In this document: piece by piece, positions 7,831 to 14,189 of the stretch
Position numbering within the stretch: the stretch's first letter is position 1
Layout: every line of letters starts with the position of its first letter
Assembly (NCBI GenBank): GCA_963605425.1
Contig: CAVCUQ010000031.1
Location: 1-16,778, forward strand
DNA: 16,778 nucleotides
Reading direction: 5' to 3'
Origin: JAEELC01 sp963605425
GTDB taxonomy: Bacteria > Bacillota_I > Bacilli_A > Acholeplasmatales > Anaeroplasmataceae
Made by a program: the position numbers and the translations under genes
Notes under the pieces: model-generated
What the model was told of the DNA's origin: nothing
The model's database searches: none
What the model saw: the letters and a program-made list of their open reading frames with translations, nothing else

Positions 7831-8646
7831 ATGTTAAATAGAAGAAGTACAACTTATGAATATAAAATGATTTCATCTTTTTATGATAACTATATGAAAC
7901 ATCATAATTATTTGAAAATTAAAAGTGTAGTACTTGTTAATTGTTTTCAAACGGATGAAGAAACAAATCTAATTCATAAGTTTCATCAATTTTTAGTTTT
8001 GTTGTTAATTGAACCTAGAATTTCATTAATTGATACCTTAAATAGTAATTTCCAATTTGTATTTAAAGTGAATTTAAACTTTGATATTTATAATAAAACT
8101 AAAGAAATCAATAATTCTGAGTCATTAAATGATATAGAAAAAAGTCTAAGATTTTTAGAACTTTCAATGGTGACTCAAGATCAATTTTCTTCATTCTGTT
8201 TATTTGTACTTGGCGGAATATTCTTAAATTACTATTATAAAGATTATATTGTTATACCTGTTTATTTATTTGATAAATTAGGAACTATTACACATGATTA
8301 TGAAATAAGAGATGTTTACTATAAATCAGTAATTGAACAAACTTTAAAATTTCATGACGATAAGCTTAAAGATAAAATTATTGGAAAATATTTAGATTCA
8401 AGAAATGAACTTGTTAAATTAGGTATAGATGAATTATGGCTATTTGGTTCAATTGTCGATGGAACTTATCATGATCAAAGTGATATTGATGTTGTCATTA
8501 AAATGAAAGATGGATATGATTTTTATGAGGCATCGAATTATATTAGAATTTTTAACAAGAAACATTTTGGTAAGAAAAGTGATATATTAGAAAATGATGA
8601 CTTTGACAATCTAAATCAAGGTCTTGCTAAAATAAAGATTTTATAA
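7831..8646 (+). CDS. Protein with C-terminal MNT-type nucleotidyltransferase domain
   Basis: This 271-residue protein ends in a minimal nucleotidyltransferase domain of the DNA polymerase beta superfamily. LFGSIVDG (204-211) is followed at the right distance by SDIDV (217-221), giving metal-binding D218 and D220. D251 in KKSDIL is placed as the third Asp. All catalytic positions look intact, so NMP transfer to a protein, RNA or small molecule is possible. The N-terminal ~165 residues are unassigned. Residues 125-190 (FLNYYY...IPVYLF...YYKSVIEQ) loosely recall the last helices of Fic domains, but the HPFxxGNGR motif is absent, so this is only a suggestion. MNT proteins often act as antitoxins with HEPN partners; no HEPN gene is next door. 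SD is weak (GAAAGAAAAG). It is the last gene before a long hairpin. Confidence 0.75.
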   Translation: MLNRRSTTYEYKMISSFYDNYMKHHNYLKIKSVVLVNCFQTDEETNLIHKFHQFLVLLLIEPRISLIDTLNSNFQFVFKVNLNFDIYNKTKEINNSESLNDIEKSLRFLELSMVTQDQFSSFCLFVLGGIFLNYYYKDYIVIPVYLFDKLGTITHDYEIRDVYYKSVIEQTLKFHDDKLKDKIIGKYLDSRNELVKLGIDELWLFGSIVDGTYHDQSDIDVVIKMKDGYDFYEASNYIRIFNKKHFGKKSDILENDDFDNLNQGLAKIKIL

Positions 8647-8666
8647 AATTGAATTAAAATTTTCAA

Positions 8667-8698
8667 TATAAGTGGCACTAGAAATAGTGTCATTTATA
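8667..8698. other. Long stem-loop with GAAA tetraloop between operons
   Basis: The arms TATAAGTGGCACTA and TAGTGTCATTTATA can pair over 14 bp with two G-U pairs around a GAAA (GNRA) loop. It begins 20 nt after the nucleotidyltransferase stop. No clear T-run follows on either strand, so it is not a classic intrinsic terminator. It may still end the upstream transcript or protect its 3' end. An outer imperfect inverted repeat (8658-8671 with 8702-8715, 13 of 14 matching) flanks it. Pairing is read directly; role is inferred. Confidence 0.6.
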
Positions 8699-8779
8699 AA
8701 TTTATATTGATAATTACGCTTAAAATTTGAATTTAAACTAATATTAAATAGATTTTTAAAAATATTATTAGAAAAATGT

Positions 8780-8808
8780 TTGTATTATCAAACAAATAAG
8801 TATATAAT
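8780..8808 (+). promoter_or_regulatory. Sigma-A type promoter for the peptidase operon
   Basis: A perfect -10 box TATAAT lies at 8803-8808, with a partial -35 TTGTAT at 8780-8785, separated by 17 bp. Transcription would start near 8815, leaving a leader of about 28 nt that contains the GGAGG ribosome site at 8831-8835 before ATG 8843. The rest of 8647-8842 holds only the palindrome and AT-rich DNA. Confidence 0.65.
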
Positions 8809-8842
8809 GATAACAATTTATGTAAATTATGGAGGAAAATAT

Positions 8843-10183
8843 ATGGCAAAAGAAATTACTTTAGATGATATAAAAGAATATAGTGCATCATATAGAAAAT
8901 CAAAACATAATATTTTAATGAGTAATATTATAAGAAAAACAGGTATTACTGATACAATTTTTGATTTTGATGAAGCTGCTAAATTACAAAATATATTTAA
9001 TGTTGAAGTTAAAGATATGCCAAGCATTAAAGACCAAAAGTCTTCAGGTCGTTGCTGGATGTTTGCGGGAATAAATATTATTAGAAGTATTATTTCTAAA
9101 TCACTTGGTGTTAAGGATATCGAATTATCTTATACTCATTTATTTTTCTATGATAAATTAGAAAAAGCAAATATGCTTTACGATAGAGCTATTTCTCTTA
9201 TTGATTTAGACAAAGAATCAAGAGAATTCCAATTTCTTTTTTCAAATGGTGCTTATTCAGATGGTGGTTGGTGGCACCAATTCAAAGATTTAATTAAAAA
9301 ATATGGTATTGTTCCTCTTACAGTTCATCCTGAGGTTGACTCTTCAACTTCCTCAAACTATTTAAATAGAGTCTTAAATCTTGTTCAAGTTAAAGGTGTA
9401 GACACACTAAAAACTTTAAGAGAAAATGGTGCTACAATTGAAGAACTTGAGGAAAAGAAGAAGGAATTACTAGCTGAAGTATATAAAGTTCTTGCAATAA
9501 GTCTTGGTGAACCTGTTCGAAGTTTTGAATATTCTTATGTAAAAACTAATGATGAAACTAAAAAAGATGAGGTTGTTACAATTAATTCTACACCTTTAAA
9601 ATTCTTCAATGACAATGTTAAAGAAGAACTTGATGATTATGTTAATTTAGTTAATTTCCCCTCAAGCGAAAAACCATTTTATCAAAGATATCATAATCTT
9701 GGTTCTAAAGCACAAGCTTCAGAAGAGTTCTTTAGTTTGAATTTACCTATAGAAGAATTAAAGGCTTCAGCTATTGCATCACTTAAAGATAACAATGCTA
9801 TGTGGTTTGCCTGTGATGTATTAAGTTCATCTTTTACAAAACAAGGTTATCTTTCAACTGAAGTTTATAATATAGAAAATGTATTTAGAGTAGATTTAAA
9901 GATGGATAAGTATGAAAGAATTAGATATTTTGGTTCTAGTTGTAATCATGCAATGACTTTATCAGGGGTTAATCTAGATAAAAAAGGAAAACCTAATAGA
10001 TGGAAGATACATAATTCTTGGGGTTCAACATATGGACTTGATGGAACACTTATCATGTCTGATAAATGGTTTGATGAATATGTTTACTCTCTAGTTGTAA
10101 ACAAGAAATATTTATCAGAAAAAGCAAAAGAGGCTTTAAATACTAAGATTATTACATTAGATCCATGGGATCCATTAGTTTAA
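8843..10183 (+). CDS. pepC: Aminopeptidase C, bleomycin-hydrolase family (C1B cysteine peptidase)
   Basis: This 446-residue cytosolic peptidase removes N-terminal residues from peptides during peptide use and protein turnover. The papain-like catalytic set is complete: oxyanion Gln65 in DQKSSGRCW, nucleophile Cys71, His369 in CNHAMTL and Asn391 in IHNSWG. SNGAYSDGGWW (135-145) is also characteristic of the family. Length and the C-terminal tail (ending in Val) fit bacterial PepC, which self-assembles as a barrel-shaped hexamer in known members. The start is ATG 8843 with GGAGG 7 nt upstream; an in-frame TTG at 8780 overlaps the -35 box and is rejected. No signal peptide. The M13 peptidase gene follows with its SD touching this stop codon, so the two form an operon for peptide degradation. 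Confidence 0.95.
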   Translation: MAKEITLDDIKEYSASYRKSKHNILMSNIIRKTGITDTIFDFDEAAKLQNIFNVEVKDMPSIKDQKSSGRCWMFAGINIIRSIISKSLGVKDIELSYTHLFFYDKLEKANMLYDRAISLIDLDKESREFQFLFSNGAYSDGGWWHQFKDLIKKYGIVPLTVHPEVDSSTSSNYLNRVLNLVQVKGVDTLKTLRENGATIEELEEKKKELLAEVYKVLAISLGEPVRSFEYSYVKTNDETKKDEVVTINSTPLKFFNDNVKEELDDYVNLVNFPSSEKPFYQRYHNLGSKAQASEEFFSLNLPIEELKASAIASLKDNNAMWFACDVLSSSFTKQGYLSTEVYNIENVFRVDLKMDKYERIRYFGSSCNHAMTLSGVNLDKKGKPNRWKIHNSWGSTYGLDGTLIMSDKWFDEYVYSLVVNKKYLSEKAKEALNTKIITLDPWDPLV

Positions 10184-10194
10184 GGAGATTAATT

Positions 10195-12093
10195 ATGAGT
10201 GATATTAGAATTCAAGATGATTTATATGAAGCAGTAAATGGAGACTGGATTAAGAATGCAACTATACCAAGTGATAGACCTGTAGCTGGTGGTTTTGCAG
10301 AACTTGATATGAATGTTGAAAAGATGTTAATGGCTGATTTTAAGGATTTTGCAAATAATTCAAAAGTTTGTGAAATAAATGAAATTAAAGAGGCTACTAA
10401 ACTTTATAAGAAATATATTGATGTAGAATCAAGAGATAAAGATGGTATAAATCCAGTATTACCATTACTTAATAAAATAGATTCTTTAAAAGATATTAGT
10501 GATTTTAACGAAAAAGCAATTGATTTTGCTTATAGTGGTATTTATTTCCCATTTGATTTTGGTGTTACTCCTGATATGAAAAATGCCAAAGTTAATTCAT
10601 TTGTACTAACTAGTCAAACTTTAATTTTGCCTGATACAACATATTATGCAGAAGGGAACGAGGCAGGTAAACAATTACTTGAGGTATATAAGTCTGCAGC
10701 GCTAGAGTTATTATCACTAACTCCACTTTCTAAAGAAGAACAAGAAGAATATTTAAAGGATACTATTTCTTTTGATCAAAGATTATCTAAGGTAGTTAAG
10801 TCTCAAGTGGAATGGGCTGAATATACTAAGTGTTATAATCCTTATAAATTAGATGATGCTTGCGAGCTTCTTAAACCATTTGATTTAAAGGGTCTTCTTA
10901 AGAAGATGTATTCTAAAGAAGTTGAAAAAGTAATTATTTATGATGTTAGAGCTTTAGAAAACTTTAGTAATTACTTTAATAATGATACTTTTAATGAATG
11001 GAAACACTGGTGCTATGTTAAGACTCTTTTAATAAAGTCACGTGTATTATCTTGTAAGGCTCATACAATTGCTGGAACATTTAACCGTGTCCTTATGGGT
11101 GTAAAAGAAGAACCTGTTATTGAAAAACAAGCATATCAAACTGTTTCAGGTATCTATTCTGATGCAATTGGTGTTTATTATGGTAGAACTTATTTTGGTG
11201 AAGAAGCTAAAAAAGACATTGTTTCTATCGTAAAAGATATTATTGCTTGTTATAAGGTAAGAATTAAAACTAATAAATTCTTAAGTGAGTCAACTAAAGA
11301 AAAAGCTTGCTTAAAACTTGATACAATGGAAATTAAGATGGGATACCCTGATTATATTCTTCCTTATTACGAAACATTAAAAGTAGATGAAAATGATTCT
11401 TTATTTGATGCTTATCAAAAATTAATGGTATTAAAGCATAAGAATGAATTTGATAAATTATTTAAGGCAGTAGATAGAAAAGAGTGGGGTATGCCTGGAC
11501 ACATGGTAAATGCTTGTTATAATCCTACTACAAATGATATAACATTCCCTGCAGCTATCTTGCAAAAGCCTTTCTATGCTTTAAGCCAATCAAAAAGTGA
11601 AAACTTAGGTGGAATTGGTGCTGTAATTGGACATGAAATTTCTCACGCTTTTGATAATAATGGTGCTCAATTTGATGAACAAGGAAACTTGCATAACTGG
11701 TGGACAAAAGAAGATTATGCACACTTTAAGGATTTGACTGAAGATATGATTAAAGAATTTGATGGTATCGAATTTAGAGGCGGAAAAGTTAATGGTAAGC
11801 TTGTAGTATCAGAGAATATAGCTGATAACGGAGGACTTGCAGTAGCCTTAGAAATTATGCATAGTTTAGATAAGCCAGATTTTGAAGCCTTCTTTAAGAA
11901 CTGGGCTAAGGTTTGGTGTCAAAAATCAAGTGATGAATATGCATTATATTTATTATCTTGTGATGTACACGCACCTGCTAGACTTCGTGCTAATATTCAA
12001 GTTAGAAACTTTGATGAATGGTACACTACATTTAATGTAACTGAAAAAGATCAAATGTATATATCTCCAGAAAAAAGAGTTCATGTTTGGTAA
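10195..12093 (+). CDS. pepO: M13 family zinc endopeptidase (PepO/neprilysin type)
   Basis: This 632-residue metalloendopeptidase cleaves short and medium peptides. Zinc and catalytic motifs are intact: HEISH (480-484) with Glu481, and ENIADNGG (540-547) giving Glu540 as third zinc ligand and Asp544. The substrate-backbone motif NACYNP (439-444) and the transition-state residues His592 and Arg598 in DVHAPARLR are also present. The N-terminal M13 domain begins directly at the start (IQDDLYEAVNGDWI). It lacks the signal anchor of animal neprilysins, as in bacterial PepO, so it is cytosolic. The start is ATG 10195 with AAGGAGAT overlapping the pepC stop; the in-frame TTG at 10165 lies inside pepC. 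Length matches the family. The gene ends at a strong terminator. Pairing with PepC suggests endo- plus aminopeptidase use of peptides. Confidence 0.95.
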   Translation: MSDIRIQDDLYEAVNGDWIKNATIPSDRPVAGGFAELDMNVEKMLMADFKDFANNSKVCEINEIKEATKLYKKYIDVESRDKDGINPVLPLLNKIDSLKDISDFNEKAIDFAYSGIYFPFDFGVTPDMKNAKVNSFVLTSQTLILPDTTYYAEGNEAGKQLLEVYKSAALELLSLTPLSKEEQEEYLKDTISFDQRLSKVVKSQVEWAEYTKCYNPYKLDDACELLKPFDLKGLLKKMYSKEVEKVIIYDVRALENFSNYFNNDTFNEWKHWCYVKTLLIKSRVLSCKAHTIAGTFNRVLMGVKEEPVIEKQAYQTVSGIYSDAIGVYYGRTYFGEEAKKDIVSIVKDIIACYKVRIKTNKFLSESTKEKACLKLDTMEIKMGYPDYILPYYETLKVDENDSLFDAYQKLMVLKHKNEFDKLFKAVDRKEWGMPGHMVNACYNPTTNDITFPAAILQKPFYALSQSKSENLGGIGAVIGHEISHAFDNNGAQFDEQGNLHNWWTKEDYAHFKDLTEDMIKEFDGIEFRGGKVNGKLVVSENIADNGGLAVALEIMHSLDKPDFEAFFKNWAKVWCQKSSDEYALYLLSCDVHAPARLRANIQVRNFDEWYTTFNVTEKDQMYISPEKRVHVW

Positions 12094-12100
12094 TTTATTT

Positions 12101-12132
12101 AAGACTTGTAACATATGTTACAGGTCTTTTTT
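12101..12132 (+). terminator. Intrinsic terminator after the M13 peptidase gene
   Basis: Arms AAGACTTGTAAC and GTTACAGGTCTT form a 12-bp stem with one G-U pair around an ATAT loop and run into six T residues (12127-12132). It begins 7 nt after the M13 stop codon, a good position and form for a factor-independent terminator. Confidence 0.9.
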
Positions 12133-12140
12133 AAAACACA

Positions 12141-12168
12141 AAAAAATACAAGATTAATAAATCCTGCA
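12141..12168 (-). terminator. Intrinsic terminator of the minus-strand acetyltransferase gene
   Basis: Read on the minus strand, TGCAGGATT pairs with AATCTTGTA (9 bp including two G-U pairs) around a TATT loop and leads into a run of T residues (complement of 12140-12146). It starts 3 nt after the stop codon of the minus gene. It faces the M13 terminator only 8 nt away. Confidence 0.75.
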
Positions 12169-12171
12169 TCT

Positions 12172-12966
12172 TTATAATATTATAAATCTATAAGGAAGAA
12201 GAACATCATTAGAGATCTCTTTATCATCATCAAATATATGAATATTTGTTTCAAGTAAGAATGATACTAAATTATCACATTGAAGCGCGTCTACTACGAC
12301 TGTTCTAGCATTTCCAATTTTAAATTCTTTAGCAATTTCTAAATCAAAAAATACCTTTTCAAGTTTTAAATAATTATCTGATATATGAGGATTTAATGTA
12401 GAATAGTGCTTAGGCATATAATATTCTTTTACTATATCACCTTTTTTAGAATAGAAGTGGTAGATATGGCTAGTGAATCTATCCTCTACATTATATCTTT
12501 CTTCAATAGAATGAATAAATGTATTTTTAGACAAAGGAGCACCAATAAATAATATTTTAGCGTTTTTCTTACCGAGTACTCCAAAACAACCATTAGGACT
12601 TACTGGAGTAGTGCTATTATCATCAAGTTTTAAATAATCTAATGCTTTCACTCCATAAGCACATACAGAGTGAGTTGGATGAAAACTTCTTATAAATCCA
12701 TTTTGAATAGCAATATTAGTTAAAGCACCTACACAAGAATTAGCCTCATTAAGATCTAAAACCTGATTATCTTCTTTCATGAAACTCCAGGTATGAGTTG
12801 GAAATATGACTAGACCTTTGTTAAAGTATTCTTTTAATGTATTAATTAAAGTAACAGGGCCGCCTTCAATTTCTCCTATTGATTTTAAAGAAGATTGAAT
12901 TAAAACGGTATCGTTTCTTTTAAAATTATCTTTTAATATATTTAATAAATCATTTTTTGTAAGCAT
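12172..12966 (-). CDS. AAC(3)-family N-acetyltransferase (aminoglycoside 3-N-acetyltransferase-like, YokD type)
   Basis: This 264-residue acetyl-CoA-dependent enzyme matches the antibiotic_NAT family in order and length. Motifs include LIQSSLKSIGEIEGG (22-36), FPTHTW (55-60), HPTHSVCAYG (96-105), TPVSPNGCFG (120-129) and the probable active-site stretch IGAPLSKNTFIHSIEE (141-156) with His152 and Glu155. Members acetylate the 3-amino group of deoxystreptamine aminoglycosides, but many chromosomal ones have other or unknown acceptors, so resistance should not be assumed. It is the only minus-strand gene, with its own promoter and terminator. The start is ATG at 12966 with AGGTGATT (12972-12979 on +) as SD. 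Base use is like its neighbours, so there is no sign of recent transfer. Confidence 0.88.
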   Translation of the reverse strand: MLTKNDLLNILKDNFKRNDTVLIQSSLKSIGEIEGGPVTLINTLKEYFNKGLVIFPTHTWSFMKEDNQVLDLNEANSCVGALTNIAIQNGFIRSFHPTHSVCAYGVKALDYLKLDDNSTTPVSPNGCFGVLGKKNAKILFIGAPLSKNTFIHSIEERYNVEDRFTSHIYHFYSKKGDIVKEYYMPKHYSTLNPHISDNYLKLEKVFFDLEIAKEFKIGNARTVVVDALQCDNLVSFLLETNIHIFDDDKEISNDVLLPYRFIIL

Positions 12967-12989
12967 ATATAATCACCTAGTTAAAATTA

Positions 12990-13017
12990 ATTATATCAAA
13001 ATAAAAAATATAGTAAA
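12990..13017 (-). promoter_or_regulatory. Promoter of the minus-strand acetyltransferase gene
   Basis: On the minus strand there is a perfect TATAAT (+ positions 12990-12995) and a -35-like TTTACT (+ 13012-13017, four of six matches) with 16 bp between. The start point would be about + 12983, giving a short leader of about 17 nt that contains the SD. It lies in the divergent gap shared with the methyltransferase gene. Confidence 0.55.
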
Positions 13018-13032
13018 TAATTAAGTAAAATA

Positions 13033-13041
13033 TGGTAAAAT
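13033..13041 (+). promoter_or_regulatory. Extended -10 promoter for the methyltransferase-Sel1 operon
   Basis: TGGTAAAAT at 13033-13041 fits an extended -10 element (TGnTAnnnT). The -35 region is weak. Transcription from about 13048 leaves a short leader with GAGGT (13054-13058) before ATG 13064. This supports 13064 rather than ATG 13052 as the true start. Confidence 0.45.
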
Positions 13042-13063
13042 AATATAAAAAATGAGGTTACTT

Positions 13064-14188
13064 ATGTTTAGTGAAATTGATTTTGATTTAGTATATAAAA
13101 TAATATTATCAAATCCTTATAAGGATAATAAATATATTAAGGGTAAGGGTATAAGAATTGCAATTAAAGATAAAGAATATATTCAGTTTGAACTATTTAC
13201 TAAGACTCAAGCCTTCCACAAGAATATAGAAATAGAAAATGTTAATTCATTTCTAAGTGATATAATTAAAGAATCTTTTTGTCAAATATCTATAGAAACA
13301 AATGATTATACATATAATTTCAAGTTAACTAGTAAAGGACATTTACTAAAGAATAAGAAAGCCGTCAAAAAAGAATTTGTAACTTTATCTAATAATAAAA
13401 AGAAAGAATATTTAATTGAAGAAGGTATGATTGTTGAGCCTTTAATTGATTTAGGAGTAATGACTAAAGAAGGTAAGGTTGTTAAACAATATTTTGATAA
13501 GTTTAAACAAATTAATAGATTCCTATCTATAATAGAAGATACACTTAAAGACTTTAAGAAGGACTCTATTAATATTATTGATTTTGGTTGTGGTAAATCT
13601 TATTTAACTTTTATTGTTTATTATTATCTAACATTTGTTAAGAAAATTAAGGCTAATATTATCGGACTTGATTTGAAAACTGATGTTATCAATAAATGTA
13701 ATAGTATTAAGGATAAATATAATTATTCTAATTTGAAGTTTGAAATAGGTGATATTTCATTATACAAACCAGAAAATGATGTAGATATGATTATTACTCT
13801 TCATGCTTGTGATACAGCTACAGACTATGCTTTATATCACGCTATTAAATTAAATTGTACATACATTTTATCAGTTCCTTGTTGTCAACATGAAATAAAT
13901 CTTCAGCTTGATAAATCTAAATTCACTTTAATTAATAAATATGGCCTAGTTAAAGATAGATTTTCTGCTATCTTAACTGATTCTATTAGATGTAATTTAC
14001 TTGAATATGAAGGATATAATGTTCAAATGATAGAATTTATTGATTTTGCTCAAACTCCTAAGAATATTTTAATTAAGGCTATTAAAACAGGTAGAGAGAA
14101 TCTAGATAGTTTAAAACTAGTTGAAGATACACTTAAAGAATATAATATTAAACAAACATTATATAATTTATTAAAAGGGGATAATTAA
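13064..14188 (+). CDS. SAM-dependent methyltransferase, Methyltransf_32 type
   Basis: This 374-residue protein is read from ATG 13064, which has GAGGT five bases upstream. ATG 13052, four codons earlier in frame, has no SD. The C-terminal two thirds is a Rossmann-type methyltransferase: motif I DFGCGKSY (173-180), acidic end of strand 2 GLDLK (D203), an IGD stretch (228-230), LHACD (246-250) and VPCCQHE (271-277). LHACD and PCCQHE are characteristic of the Methyltransf_32 family, which includes METTL25-like proteins. The N-terminal ~140 residues look like a separate alpha/beta domain, perhaps for RNA or protein binding. The methyl acceptor is unknown; an rRNA or ribosomal substrate is possible but not shown. 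The Sel1-repeat gene starts one base after the stop. Cytosolic. Confidence 0.85.
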   Translation: MFSEIDFDLVYKIILSNPYKDNKYIKGKGIRIAIKDKEYIQFELFTKTQAFHKNIEIENVNSFLSDIIKESFCQISIETNDYTYNFKLTSKGHLLKNKKAVKKEFVTLSNNKKKEYLIEEGMIVEPLIDLGVMTKEGKVVKQYFDKFKQINRFLSIIEDTLKDFKKDSINIIDFGCGKSYLTFIVYYYLTFVKKIKANIIGLDLKTDVINKCNSIKDKYNYSNLKFEIGDISLYKPENDVDMIITLHACDTATDYALYHAIKLNCTYILSVPCCQHEINLQLDKSKFTLINKYGLVKDRFSAILTDSIRCNLLEYEGYNVQMIEFIDFAQTPKNILIKAIKTGRENLDSLKLVEDTLKEYNIKQTLYNLLKGDN

Positions 14189-14189
14189 T

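Noticed and set aside
8733..8745. TTAAACTAATATT shared with 16192-16204
   Set aside because: A 13-bp match is expected by chance many times in a sequence this AT-rich, and the flanks do not match.
8827..9027. Minus-strand open frame of 66 codons
   Set aside because: It is antisense to the start of the pepC gene and covers its ribosome site; no independent evidence.
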